From positions 62,001-126,000 of the forward strand of contig CAJXOF010000006.1 of the NCBI GenBank assembly GCA_913057945.1: a DNA stretch of 64,000 nt, given 5' to 3'. This stretch comes from an uncultured Hyphomonadaceae bacterium (GTDB lineage Bacteria; Pseudomonadota; Alphaproteobacteria; Caulobacterales; Hyphomonadaceae). Under the pieces are notes generated by a model. That model saw only the letters and a list, made by a program, of their open reading frames with translations, was not told where the DNA came from and did not search any database. Made by a program: the position numbers and the translations under genes. This document shows positions 1 to 9,199 of the stretch, in pieces. Every line of letters begins with the position of its first letter. The stretch's first letter is position 1.

Positions 1-168
1 TCCACGCGCGCGACGCCTGCCATGCTTGCCGGGATGGGATTGTGGCTTGTTTACAACGGCGCTGTGACAGGATTGCCGCGGTCGACAAATTCTTTCAATT
101 CCTCGCAATTCGTTAACCAATTGGGCCTAGCTGTTAACATTGATGGGTTGTATCGGGTGCTGACGTAA
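1..168 (+). CDS. 3' end of an unidentified protein (partial)
   Basis: The + strand is open from base 1 to a TAA at 166-168, giving 55 C-terminal residues with no start in the window. The TAA shares its last base with the ATG of the next gene (TAATG), an arrangement typical of translational coupling in this genome. A hydrophobic stretch sits near residues 8-20 of the fragment, so this could be the tail of a membrane protein. I do not recognise the family. Third-position GC is high at first and weaker later, so the coding call rests mainly on the open frame and the overlap. Confidence 0.45.
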   Translation, partial: STRATPAMLAGMGLWLVYNGAVTGLPRSTNSFNSSQFVNQLGLAVNIDGLYRVLT

Positions 169-1397
169 TGACTTTTGTACTGTTCCTTCTCTACGCAGCC
201 ATTGGAGGCGGTGCCGGTTACGGCGTCTTCACGCTGACCGATGTAGGCCTGCCAATGTCCATTGCGGCTGGCGGCATCGTCACGGCTTTGCTCGGCCAAA
301 TTCACCTTCTCGCCACTTCAGGCCGCTCCAACAAGGAGCTTGATGAGCGCATCGACCGGGTCGAGCGCACGGTACGGGATTCAGCGGAACGTGTTGATGT
401 CGTTGTCGCGCGCACGGATGCCGTCGAAGCCACGGTGAAGCATGAGCTGACCGAACGGCGCGACGCACTCGTGACCGAGATGAAACAACTCGAAAGCCTG
501 ATCGACCGGTTGTCGAAAAGCTTCGAGTCCAAGCTTACCGAGACGACCAGTGCCGCCATTGTGGCGCCTGAGGAAGATGCTGTCCTGCGCGATGTGCGCG
601 ATGCGCTGAAAGATGGCCGGGTGGACCTTCACCTGCAGCCGATCGTGTCGCTGCCCCAGCGCCGTGTGTCCTTCTATGAAGGGTTCACCCGCCTGCGCCG
701 TCCGGACGGATCACTGGTGCTGCCTGCAGAATTCCTGGATGCCGCCCGCCGCGCCAAGTTGATGGGTATCATCGACAATTTCACCCTGTTCCGCTGCGTA
801 CAGATCGTACGCCGGCTGGCTGAACGCGACCGCCGCGTTGGTGTCTTCTGCAACATCTCGGCGGCGTCCCTCGAAGACACGACCTTCTTCCCGATGTTCC
901 TCGAATTCATGACCGAAAATCGCGATCTGTCGGGCGCGGTCATTTTCGAGATCACAGCGGATCGCTTTGAAACACGCTCCCGCGCCATGCGGGACAATAT
1001 GGACAAACTGACGGCCCTCGGCTTCCGCTTTTCCATTGATCATGCCGACAATCTTGGGCTCGACCTGCCACGCCTCCAGTCGGCGGGCATACGCTTCGTC
1101 AAGATGAACGGCACTCATCTGATGGACCAGCTGCGCGATCCGACCGGCCCGCGCCCTGTCTCCTCGATCAATCGCCGCGTCGATGGCGAAGAGGTCAGCG
1201 CCGTGTTCTCGCGCTATGGCATCACAATGATCGCCGAGAAGATCGAGGACGAAGCCAGCGTGGTCGAAATCCTTGAGTACGACATTCCTTACGGCCAGGG
1301 CCATGTCTTCGGCGCGCCGCGTCCGATCAAGTCCTCGCTGATGGAAGAGACGGCACCGCCGCAGGAACTCGTCCAGCGCCTGTCGAATTTCGGCTAG
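168..1397 (+). CDS. tipF: TipF-like membrane protein with degenerate EAL domain
   Basis: A 409-residue protein with two hydrophobic segments (about 2-20 and 27-48), a charged heptad-rich region typical of coiled coil (about 52-125) and a C-terminal EAL-type domain (about 140-390). The phosphodiesterase signature is altered: the usual E-A-L is read as E-G-F in YEGFTRLR, and several metal-binding positions are not obvious, so hydrolysis of cyclic di-GMP is unlikely. This layout (two TM segments, coiled coil, degenerate EAL) matches Caulobacter TipF, a cyclic-di-GMP receptor that promotes flagellum assembly at the new pole. The start overlaps the upstream stop by one base. The name rests on architecture and lineage; another degenerate EAL receptor is possible. 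Confidence 0.8.
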   Translation: MTFVLFLLYAAIGGGAGYGVFTLTDVGLPMSIAAGGIVTALLGQIHLLATSGRSNKELDERIDRVERTVRDSAERVDVVVARTDAVEATVKHELTERRDALVTEMKQLESLIDRLSKSFESKLTETTSAAIVAPEEDAVLRDVRDALKDGRVDLHLQPIVSLPQRRVSFYEGFTRLRRPDGSLVLPAEFLDAARRAKLMGIIDNFTLFRCVQIVRRLAERDRRVGVFCNISAASLEDTTFFPMFLEFMTENRDLSGAVIFEITADRFETRSRAMRDNMDKLTALGFRFSIDHADNLGLDLPRLQSAGIRFVKMNGTHLMDQLRDPTGPRPVSSINRRVDGEEVSAVFSRYGITMIAEKIEDEASVVEILEYDIPYGQGHVFGAPRPIKSSLMEETAPPQELVQRLSNFG

Positions 1398-1460
1398 GGT
1401 AACCACCTTCAATTCGCCCCAATGTTAGGCTGTCATCGCTCCAGCACAGGAGGTGTCAGC

Positions 1461-1958
1461 ATGAAGCGGTGTTTTCTGATCGGGCTTGCGATGGGGATCG
1501 CCCTGCCGGCCATGGCCGACCCCGTCGCCATTCAGCACATCAGCGCCGACCTGCCGGGTCCGGTTGAGTTCGAAGCGCCAGAAGCCCTCGAAATGATGAC
1601 GGAAGGCGTGGTCCTGCTCGACCTGCGTATCGCGCCGGAACTGGCACCAGGTATCCTGATGGCGGATGGCAGCTCTGGCAGCCTTGAAGCGTGCTACTTT
1701 GGCCCTGTTGACGCCGATACGGTGAGGGTTGCAACCGGATCAAACCACATGCTCCTGGACGTGCGGATGGGACGCCCGGACCAGCACGCCGCGAACCTCC
1801 TGTCCTGCAATTATGATCCGAGCCTGATTTCGGAGGATGGATTTGGTCATATAACCCGTCTGAAGGGGTGCTTCCTCGCGCATGCTATCGCCATCCCGAC
1901 GGCGGTGCAGTGGCGTCTAAATCCCTTGCCCGCCTCAGCCTGCAGTTTTGGCGATTGA
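1461..1958 (+). CDS. Putative periplasmic protein, family not recognised
   Basis: I chose the ATG at 1461 because AGGAGG lies about 8 bases upstream and the protein then begins with a classic signal peptide (MKR, hydrophobic core, AMA-DP cleavage site near residue 20). The mature part is about 145 residues with four cysteines near the ACYFG, LSCNY, KGCFL and SACSF segments, which suggests disulfides in the periplasm. No known domain is recognised. It lies between tipF and a HAD hydrolase on the same strand; function unknown. Confidence 0.7.
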   Translation: MKRCFLIGLAMGIALPAMADPVAIQHISADLPGPVEFEAPEALEMMTEGVVLLDLRIAPELAPGILMADGSSGSLEACYFGPVDADTVRVATGSNHMLLDVRMGRPDQHAANLLSCNYDPSLISEDGFGHITRLKGCFLAHAIAIPTAVQWRLNPLPASACSFGD

Positions 1959-1990
1959 CCGCCTCTACGGGGCACCCTACGTCCAATCAT

Positions 1991-2842
1991 ATGACAGAAT
2001 TGAAGTTTCCGGGCGGCTTGTCCGAAATCGCTGGCCAGTACGACATCATCCTGTGCGATGTCTGGGGCGTGATCCACAATGGCCGGACAGCCTTTGACGA
2101 GGCGTGCGCGGCGCTTGAGGCCTTCCGCGCGCAAGGCGGCAAGGTCTGCCTGATCACGAATGCGCCCGTGCCGAAACAGCAGGTGCTCGACTATTTCAAA
2201 CCGCTTGGTGTGCCGGATACTGCCTATGATGATTGCGTCTCCTCCGGGGATGCGACGCGGGAAGAGCTGAAAAAGCGCCAGGAGAAAGTGTTCTGGATCA
2301 TCGGGGAGAATGGCCGGTGGGAACGCGATCCGTTTCTCTACAAGGGGCTCGACCTGACATTCGGGGCGCCCGCGGAGGCCGACGTTCTGTTGTGCGTGGG
2401 GCTGACCGATTCCCTCAACGACCACCCGTCAAACTATGCCGCCCAGCTCAAGCCCGGTATTGACCGCGACATCCCAATGATCTGCGCCAATCCCGACAAG
2501 CAGGTTCGCATTGGGAGCCAGTTGCACTGGTGCGCCGGGGCGCTTGCGGAAATCTATGAGGATATGGGCGGCAAAGTCATCTATCCCGGCAAGCCACATG
2601 CGACGATCTACGACCTCGCTATTGCGCGCATGGACGCTGCGACGGCCAGCAGGTCGCGCGTTCTGTGCATTGGCGACAGCCCGACCACCGACATGCGGGG
2701 CGCGCGCCTTCAGGGCTATGACGGCCTCTATGTCGGGACCGGGCTGACCGAGCACGGAGCTGACTTCCAGGCTGAAGTTTCAGACCTTTTGGCGGACTAT
2801 GGCGAGCAAGCGACTTACGCGATGACTGGCCTCAGGTGGTGA
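1991..2842 (+). CDS. HAD-superfamily hydrolase, NagD-like subclass IIA (TIGR01459 type)
   Basis: 283 residues from the ATG at 1991; the open frame extends further upstream but would overlap the preceding gene and lacks homology-like sequence. HAD motifs are visible in order: motif I CDVWGVIHNG (nucleophile Asp about residue 23), motif II LITNAP, the motif III lysine in PGKPH and motif IV CIGDSPTTD. The D-V-W start of motif I is typical of the alphaproteobacterial TIGR01459 family; the D+2 acid of classic phosphatases is replaced by Trp. Substrate unknown, probably a small phosphometabolite. Confidence 0.85.
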   Translation: MTELKFPGGLSEIAGQYDIILCDVWGVIHNGRTAFDEACAALEAFRAQGGKVCLITNAPVPKQQVLDYFKPLGVPDTAYDDCVSSGDATREELKKRQEKVFWIIGENGRWERDPFLYKGLDLTFGAPAEADVLLCVGLTDSLNDHPSNYAAQLKPGIDRDIPMICANPDKQVRIGSQLHWCAGALAEIYEDMGGKVIYPGKPHATIYDLAIARMDAATASRSRVLCIGDSPTTDMRGARLQGYDGLYVGTGLTEHGADFQAEVSDLLADYGEQATYAMTGLRW

Positions 2843-2900
2843 CGTGCTGCGCTGCAGCGTGTAACGAAACTGCCGAAAAGCAATCAGGAGCCCGAGCGGG

Positions 2901-3332
2901 ATGAGTGTATTCACCGGTTATAAATACGAAGACCTCGATATCGGCATGTCTCATGAGACTGTGCACGTGATCACGGAAGACGATATTCAGCGCTTTGCGG
3001 AAGTCTCAGGCGACTTCAATCCGCTGCACATGTCCGACGAATTTGCCGCCAAGACGATCTTCGGCAAGCGCATTGCGCACGGCGCGCTGACCGCAAGCTA
3101 CATTTCCGGCATCCTCGGCAACAATCTGCCAGGTCCGGGCGCGATCTTTATTGGTCTGTCGATGCGCTTCAAACGCCCGGTACACATTGGCGATGAGGTC
3201 ACCGTGCGTGCCGAAGTTTCCGAGAAGAAAGAACGCGGCAACCGCGTGACCCTGAAGGTGGATTGCACGGTCGATGGCAAACGCGTCATCACCGGGGAAG
3301 CCGAAGTGGTGGCACCGCGCCGGGGGGATTGA
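2901..3332 (+). CDS. MaoC-like (R)-specific enoyl-CoA hydratase
   Basis: 143 residues with the hot-dog fold signature of MaoC/PhaJ proteins. The catalytic Asp-His pair lies in the segment SGDFNPLHM (about residues 35-43) and is followed by the conserved HGALTASYISG helix. PhaJ-type enzymes hydrate trans-2-enoyl-CoA to (R)-3-hydroxyacyl-CoA, linking beta-oxidation to polyhydroxyalkanoate or lipid synthesis; which applies here cannot be told. The stop TGA overlaps the ATG of ribF (TGATG), so the two are translationally coupled although unrelated in pathway. Confidence 0.85.
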   Translation: MSVFTGYKYEDLDIGMSHETVHVITEDDIQRFAEVSGDFNPLHMSDEFAAKTIFGKRIAHGALTASYISGILGNNLPGPGAIFIGLSMRFKRPVHIGDEVTVRAEVSEKKERGNRVTLKVDCTVDGKRVITGEAEVVAPRRGD

Positions 3333-4255
3333 TGGGAATTTTCGCTGACTATCGCGGCTTGCCGGACTCTGCGCGTGGCGCGTCGATTGCCCTTGGCAAT
3401 TTCGACGGCCTGCATGCGGGCCACAAGGCAGTGATAGCGGCTGCCCGTGAGGCGGGGGGAGGAACCTTCTCGGTGGCGACGTTCGAGCCGCCTCCGCATG
3501 CCTATTTCAGGCCAATGGACCCGCCTTTCCGGATTTTTCGGCCTGAGCGTCGCAATGCGACGATCCTGGCAGAGGGGGCCGAGTCTGTTTTCGAATTGCC
3601 TTTCAATGGCGAGATGGCGTCCAAGACAGATGAGGAATTCGTCCGGCAGGTGCTGGTGGACGGGCTGGGTGTCAGCCATGTCTCGGTCGGGTTCGATTTC
3701 CGTTTCGGTCGCGGGCGTATGGGTCATGCCCAGCGATTGGCGAGCCTCGGGCGCGCGCTTGGCTTTGGCGTCACGATTGTCGAAGAAGTCCAGAACGAAG
3801 ATGAAAAGGCATCTTCCACGGCGATAAGACAGGCGCTGAGAGCCGGGGAACCGGAAGCGGCGGCCGCAATTCTTGGCGCCCCCTGGATCGCAGATGGCCC
3901 AGTGCTGAAAGGCGAACAGAATGGCCGCAAGTTTGGCTATCCGACGGCCAATACCAATCTCGGCGAATTGATCCACCCGAAATACGGGGTTTATGCCGTA
4001 AAGGTGCGCATCGACCGGACCGGTGACTGGATGCCGGGCGTTGCCAATTTCGGGCGCACCCCCACCACGGGGCTGCGTGATCCGCTCCTCGAAGCACACA
4101 TCTTTGATTTCGTGGGGGATATCTATGGCCGCTGGATGGAGGTGCAGATGCTGTCCTATCTGCGGCCGGAACTGATGTTTGACAGTTTGGACCTGATGGT
4201 GGTCCAGATGGGGAAGGACGTAATAGAGGCGAAAAAGCGGTTGAAGGCGTCCTGA
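3332..4255 (+). CDS. ribF: Bifunctional riboflavin kinase/FAD synthetase
   Basis: 307 residues, the usual RibF length. The N-terminal FMN adenylyltransferase half carries the nucleotidyltransferase signature GNFDGLHAGH (about residues 25-34), and the C-terminal half has the flavokinase domain with GYPTANT (about 208-214). It phosphorylates riboflavin to FMN and adenylates FMN to FAD in the cytoplasm. The ATG at 3332 overlaps the MaoC stop. In many bacteria ribF lies just upstream of ileS and lspA, as here. Confidence 0.95.
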   Translation: MGIFADYRGLPDSARGASIALGNFDGLHAGHKAVIAAAREAGGGTFSVATFEPPPHAYFRPMDPPFRIFRPERRNATILAEGAESVFELPFNGEMASKTDEEFVRQVLVDGLGVSHVSVGFDFRFGRGRMGHAQRLASLGRALGFGVTIVEEVQNEDEKASSTAIRQALRAGEPEAAAAILGAPWIADGPVLKGEQNGRKFGYPTANTNLGELIHPKYGVYAVKVRIDRTGDWMPGVANFGRTPTTGLRDPLLEAHIFDFVGDIYGRWMEVQMLSYLRPELMFDSLDLMVVQMGKDVIEAKKRLKAS

Positions 4256-4329
4256 TTAATTCAGGTTATTGTCAATTCGCCGCCATAATCCATTCGTAAG
4301 CAACTGATGCACTGGTTAGAGGGACGACC

Positions 4330-4866
4330 ATGTTGACACGGTTACTGAGTGCCGGACTGGTTCTGGCTTTGGCGCCACCTGCGTTCGGCCAGCCCGATCC
4401 AGTTGAACCGGCCGAGATCAAGCCGATCCAGATAATTCAATCGATCACAATGGATGATTTGCGGTTCCTGCTGGACGAAATGGGGGCGCAATTCGTTGCA
4501 GCCGGTCGCACCGGCGAAGGCGCCCCATTCGTATTTGGCCAATTCGATGACGGCCTGACCTTTGGCGCCTACGCGGTCTGCGCAGGGCCTGACGGCACGG
4601 ATTGCCGGGGGCTCGAAATGATGGCGGTCTATGGCTCCAGCGCGAGCAGTGACGTGATTTCCGGCATCGACCGGGACTATCCCGCCATCTCCCTCTACAA
4701 ATCTGATACCCAGAAGGTTCGCGTGTCCCGCTACGTGATCCTCGACTATGGCATCAGTTGGGACAATCTGCTGGAGAATGCCACCGTCTTCCGGATGCTC
4801 TGCGGCAAGGTGTCGGAGCGTCTCGCCCATTTGCCTGGGGCCGAAGCTGAGGCTGAGTGGAAATAG
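4330..4866 (+). CDS. Secreted YbjN-domain protein
   Basis: 178 residues beginning with a signal peptide (MLTRLL, hydrophobic core, PAFG-QP cleavage near residue 21). The remainder fits the YbjN family: a domain of about 120 residues resembling the type III secretion chaperone fold, ending with the characteristic VSRYVILDYGISWDNL segment. E. coli YbjN has been linked to stress and motility phenotypes, but the biochemical role is unknown; here it is predicted to be exported. It lies alone between ribF and ileS. Confidence 0.7.
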   Translation: MLTRLLSAGLVLALAPPAFGQPDPVEPAEIKPIQIIQSITMDDLRFLLDEMGAQFVAAGRTGEGAPFVFGQFDDGLTFGAYAVCAGPDGTDCRGLEMMAVYGSSASSDVISGIDRDYPAISLYKSDTQKVRVSRYVILDYGISWDNLLENATVFRMLCGKVSERLAHLPGAEAEAEWK

Positions 4867-5059
4867 TGACTCGTTAAGCCGCGCCTGCTACGGAAACGGC
4901 ATGGCACGGACATGTTTCATTCGAATTAGCCGCCCGGCTGCGCGCTGACCCGGTTTCCGGGGCCGCGAAGCCGGGAGCCCATGCTCTGAACGCATGAAAA
5001 AAGCCGTGGCCATTGCCCGGCATTTCCGTACAACACGCCAAAACTGCCATAGGCCCGAC

Positions 5060-8047
5060 ATGACTGATTCCCTGACCGACCGCGATTATCGCGACACGCT
5101 GTTCCTGCCCGCCACCGAATTCCCGATGCGCGGCGGCCTGCCGAAACGTGAGCCAGACTGGATCCAGCGCTGGGACGAATTGAAACTCTATGAAAAGCTG
5201 CGCGCCGATGCGAAAGCACGCGGCGCCAAGCCCTGGATCCTGCATGACGGCCCGCCATACGCGAACGGCCACATCCACCTCGGCACGGCGATGAACAAGA
5301 TCGTCAAGGACATCATCGTGCGCTCGCACCAGATGACCGGCCATGACGCGGCCTACCTGCCGGGTTGGGACTGTCACGGCCTGCCGATTGAATGGAAGGT
5401 GGAAGAAGAGTTCCGCTCCAAGGGCAAGACCAAGGATGATGTGGCACCGGGAGACTTCCGCGCCGCCTGTCGTGCCTATGCCGGCAAATGGGTCGACGTT
5501 CAGAAAGCCGAATTCCGTGCGCTCGGCATCGAGGGGGAATGGGACAATCCCTATCTCACCATGAAGTTCGAGAGCGAAGCCTCTATCGTCGGCGAATTCC
5601 TGCGCATGGCGATGGGCGGTACGCTGGTGCGCGGCGCCAAGCCGATCATGTGGAGCCCGGTGGAACGCACGGCCCTCGCCGAAGCGGAAGTGGAATACCA
5701 TGATCGCAAGGTGCCGGTGATCTGGGTGAAGTTCGGCATTCCATCTCGCGATGATGGTGCGAAGCTGGTCATCTGGACCACGACGCCTTGGACAATCCCG
5801 GCCAACCAGGCGATCTCCTACAGCACGGACATTTCCTACGGCCTCTTCGAGGTCGAAACCGTGATGAGCGAGGAGGAACTCGGCTTTCCTCCGTATGCGG
5901 CCGCAGGCGACAAGCTGATCCTCGCGGACAAGCTTGCGCAGGACGTGCTCGATGCTGCCAAGGTTACAGCCTTCAAGCGGGTCGGAGACGTGGATCCGGC
6001 CTCACTGGGTTCGCTGACTCATCCGCTGGCCGGACTGGACCCTTTCTTCCAGCACGACATTCCGATGCTCGCGGGTGACCATGTCACCGACGATGCGGGT
6101 ACGGGGTTTGTACATACGGCACCTGCGCATGGTGAGGATGACTTCAATGTCTGGGTCGCCTCTGGCCGCAAGGCCTCCGACATTCGCGATATCGTGAACC
6201 CGGATGGCGCCTATCAGCATCCAGACCTTCCCGAAGCGCTGCAAGGCCTCGACATCATCCGGACCTCTGGCAAGAAGCGCGGGGAGCCGGGCAAGGCGAA
6301 CCCCGAAGTCATCAAACTGCTGGCAGAGAGCGGGAACCTGCTTGCGCGCGGTATCACGACGATCCGCGATGCGCATTCCTGGCGGTCCAAGGCGCCGGTC
6401 ATCCGCCGTGCGACGCCGCAATGGTTCATCTCGATGGACAAGCCCGGCCCGAACGGCAAGTCTCTGCGCGAGAATGCGCTGAAGGCGATTGAAGACACGG
6501 AATTCTTCCCGGTCGCTGGCCGCAACCGCCTGCAGAGCATGGTTGAAGGGCGTCCGGACTGGCTGATCAGCCGCCAACGCAATTGGGGCGTGCCAATCAC
6601 CATCTTCGTCAACAAGGACGGCCAGCCGCATACAGCTGCGCTACCTGCCGATCAGGCTGAACAGCTGAACGCTGCCATCCGGGCTGCCATTGCCCAGGGC
6701 GGGGTCGAAGCCTGGTTCGATACGCCTGCGGACGACTTCCTGTCGCCGCAGGGTTTGTCTGCAAACGCGTGGGACAAGGTCACGGACGTGCTCGACGTCT
6801 GGTTCGATAGCGGCACGACGCACGCCTTCGCGCTACGCGAGCGCGGCATCATCGACCCGGAGACCGGGCAGGCGGACCTCTATATGGAAGGCTCCGACCA
6901 GCATCGCGGCTGGTTCCAGTCATCCTTGTTGGAATGCTGCGCAACGCGTGGCATGGCGCCTTACAAACAGGTCCTGACGCACGGCTTCATCGTCGATGCG
7001 GACGGCAAGAAGATGTCAAAATCGATCGGCAACACGATCGAACCCGAGCAGATCCAGAAGCAATACGGGATCGAGATCCTGCGCATCTGGACCGCGTCCG
7101 GTGACTATACCGAAGACCTCCGCATCTCCGACGAGATCATCAAGGGCTCGGTCGAGACCTATCGCAAGCTGCGCAACACGGTGCGCTACATGCTTGGTGC
7201 GCTCGATGGATGGACCGATGCCGAGGCGCTTCCGCGCGAAGATATGCCAAGCCTGGAGCGCTGGGTCCTGCATCGCCTCGCCGAACTCGATGGCCAGATC
7301 CGCGCCGCGTATGACGTCTATGACTTCAAGCGCATCATGGCGCTGCTGATCAATTTCTGCGGCGTCGACCTGTCGGCGGTCTATTTCGACATCCGCAAGG
7401 ACAGCCTCTATTGCGACCCGCGCTTCGAGACCCAGTCAGCCTGGGACGACGCGACCGCAACCTATGGCAATCGCCGGCGCGCAGCACGCACGGTGATGGC
7501 TGCTGTGCTGGAACGCCTGCTGACCTGGCTCGCGCCCATCATGCCGTTCACCACGGAAGAGGCCTTCCTCGAAAGCCACATCAGTGATCGCGCGGACTCC
7601 GTCCATCTCCTGCAATTCCCGGCAACCCCGGACGGCTGGAAGGATGAGGCGCTCGCCGCGCGCTGGGCCAAGATCTTCACGGTTCGCCGCGTCGTCACCG
7701 GCGCGCTGGAAGTCGAGCGCCGCGAGAAGCGGATCGGGGCATCGCTTGAAGCTGCACCAAAGGTCCATATCGCCGACGAGGCCCTGATCGAGGCTTTCAA
7801 GGGCGAGAACGCCGCCGATATCTTTATCACCTCCGGCGCCGAGCTGATCCACACATCCAACGGCAATGGCGGCGGATTCACGCTGGACGATACCGATGGT
7901 GTCACGGTCTACCCGGAAAAAGCGGACGGCATCAAATGCCGGCGCAGCTGGAAGTATTTCGACCCGGCCGTCGCCGACCCGGCTTTCCCTGACATCACGC
8001 CGCGCGATGCCCTGACCGTGAAAGCCTGGGACAAGGTCGCCGGATGA
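5060..8047 (+). CDS. ileS: Isoleucine--tRNA ligase
   Basis: 995 residues from the ATG at 5060, where the conserved N-terminus (MTDSLTDRDYRDTLFLP) begins; an in-frame ATG at 4994 adds 22 unconserved residues. Class I synthetase motifs are present: the HIGH equivalent in PPYANGHIHLG (about residue 65-75), a CP1 editing domain in the middle, and KMSKS in DGKKMSKSIGN (about residue 650). The end of the protein, where E. coli IleS binds zinc through four cysteines, keeps only one (IKCRRSWKYF), a loss I believe is common in this class. Co-directional with lspA 49 bases downstream. Confidence 0.98.
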   Translation: MTDSLTDRDYRDTLFLPATEFPMRGGLPKREPDWIQRWDELKLYEKLRADAKARGAKPWILHDGPPYANGHIHLGTAMNKIVKDIIVRSHQMTGHDAAYLPGWDCHGLPIEWKVEEEFRSKGKTKDDVAPGDFRAACRAYAGKWVDVQKAEFRALGIEGEWDNPYLTMKFESEASIVGEFLRMAMGGTLVRGAKPIMWSPVERTALAEAEVEYHDRKVPVIWVKFGIPSRDDGAKLVIWTTTPWTIPANQAISYSTDISYGLFEVETVMSEEELGFPPYAAAGDKLILADKLAQDVLDAAKVTAFKRVGDVDPASLGSLTHPLAGLDPFFQHDIPMLAGDHVTDDAGTGFVHTAPAHGEDDFNVWVASGRKASDIRDIVNPDGAYQHPDLPEALQGLDIIRTSGKKRGEPGKANPEVIKLLAESGNLLARGITTIRDAHSWRSKAPVIRRATPQWFISMDKPGPNGKSLRENALKAIEDTEFFPVAGRNRLQSMVEGRPDWLISRQRNWGVPITIFVNKDGQPHTAALPADQAEQLNAAIRAAIAQGGVEAWFDTPADDFLSPQGLSANAWDKVTDVLDVWFDSGTTHAFALRERGIIDPETGQADLYMEGSDQHRGWFQSSLLECCATRGMAPYKQVLTHGFIVDADGKKMSKSIGNTIEPEQIQKQYGIEILRIWTASGDYTEDLRISDEIIKGSVETYRKLRNTVRYMLGALDGWTDAEALPREDMPSLERWVLHRLAELDGQIRAAYDVYDFKRIMALLINFCGVDLSAVYFDIRKDSLYCDPRFETQSAWDDATATYGNRRRAARTVMAAVLERLLTWLAPIMPFTTEEAFLESHISDRADSVHLLQFPATPDGWKDEALAARWAKIFTVRRVVTGALEVERREKRIGASLEAAPKVHIADEALIEAFKGENAADIFITSGAELIHTSNGNGGGFTLDDTDGVTVYPEKADGIKCRRSWKYFDPAVADPAFPDITPRDALTVKAWDKVAG

Positions 8048-8096
8048 GTGCTCAGAATCGCTTGATCCGACTTCCTGAAGCTGCAATCTGCGCGGG

Positions 8097-8621
8097 ATGA
8101 AATTGAAACTTTCCAATTACTGGGCCGTGGCGCTCATTCCGGTATTCGTACTGGTGGACCAATGGTCCAAATGGCTGGTTCTGAGTGAACCGCGGTTCAA
8201 CGCCATGACCTGCCTGGAAACGCGTCGGGGCTGTGGGCATATCCCCGTGTCGGGGCCGATCGACCTGACCATGGTCTGGAACCGGGGCATGAGCTATGGC
8301 CTGCTCCAGTCCGATGGCATCGGACGCTGGCTGCTCGCGCTGGTGATGCTGGTGATCGCGCTTGGCTTCCTGTACTGGCTTGTGCGCTATGCCGACCATT
8401 GGCTGCTGAAACTGTCACTGGGCATGGTTGTCGGAGGAGCCTTCGGCAATCTGATTGACCGGGTGCGGTTTGGCGCCGTGGTGGACTTCATCAATGCCGG
8501 GGACCTGTATTTCCCATGGATCTTCAACGTGGCTGATGCTGCAATTAGTGTCGGCGCGGTCTTGCTGTTTGTTGACCAGTTCTTACTGTCGGGCCGGAAA
8601 CAGGCTAAGAAACAGTCCTGA
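8097..8621 (+). CDS. lspA: Prolipoprotein signal peptidase (signal peptidase II)
   Basis: 174 residues with four predicted membrane helices. The two catalytic aspartates of this intramembrane aspartyl protease are in FGAVVDF (about D130) and FNVADAAI (about D147), and the conserved GNLIDR is present. It removes signal peptides from diacylated prolipoproteins in the inner membrane. At least nine predicted lipoproteins in this window would be its substrates, including the one encoded immediately downstream. Confidence 0.97.
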   Translation: MKLKLSNYWAVALIPVFVLVDQWSKWLVLSEPRFNAMTCLETRRGCGHIPVSGPIDLTMVWNRGMSYGLLQSDGIGRWLLALVMLVIALGFLYWLVRYADHWLLKLSLGMVVGGAFGNLIDRVRFGAVVDFINAGDLYFPWIFNVADAAISVGAVLLFVDQFLLSGRKQAKKQS

Positions 8622-8655
8622 GTATTTTTAATCGTGATGGCGAGGACGCCCTGAT

Positions 8656-9150
8656 ATGAAAAAACAGATTATCCTTCTGGCCGCAGGCGCTGCACTGGCC
8701 GCCTCGACGGCCTGTACGTCTTCCAGCAGCGGGTCTCGCACCCCGGACGAGTTCCGCGTCGTCACCATGGCTCCGCTGACAGTTCCGCCGAATTACAAGC
8801 TGCGCCCACCGCAAGCCGGTGGCGCCCTGCCACCGGAACTGGATGGCTCGCGCACCGAAGTGACCGCCGCCTTTGGCGCCACGATTGGCCGCAATGCCAG
8901 CGCGTCCGAAAAGGCCCTTGTGGCTGCGGCCGGCGCGAATGCCGTGGATCCGGTTATCCGCACGCAGGTCGACTATGAAGAGACCAAGACGATCCGCAAG
9001 TCGACCAGCATTGCCGACCGCATCCTGTTCTGGCGCGCGGACGACGAGGAAACCGCCGAAGGTGTGGCGACCGATAATGCCACAGGCGGCGTGCCGGTCG
9101 TGATCGAGCAGTCCAGCGATGCCCCGCGCATCAAGCTGCCGGGAACGTGA
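8656..9150 (+). CDS. DUF3035 lipoprotein, BamF-like
   Basis: 164 residues: signal peptide with a lipobox-like S-T-A-C (Cys about residue 20), followed by a proline-rich PNYKLRPP region and a mostly polar chain. This matches the alphaproteobacterial DUF3035 family, members of which are annotated as BamF, an extra lipoprotein of the outer-membrane beta-barrel assembly machine described in Caulobacter. The -3 lipobox residue is Ser instead of the usual Leu. It follows lspA by 34 bases, so it is probably co-transcribed with the peptidase that processes it. The BamF role is inferred from the family only. Confidence 0.75.
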   Translation: MKKQIILLAAGAALAASTACTSSSSGSRTPDEFRVVTMAPLTVPPNYKLRPPQAGGALPPELDGSRTEVTAAFGATIGRNASASEKALVAAAGANAVDPVIRTQVDYEETKTIRKSTSIADRILFWRADDEETAEGVATDNATGGVPVVIEQSSDAPRIKLPGT

Positions 9151-9199
9151 TAGCCCTACCCATTATGCGTCAGTCGAACACCTGAGAGGAACAAAGCCC

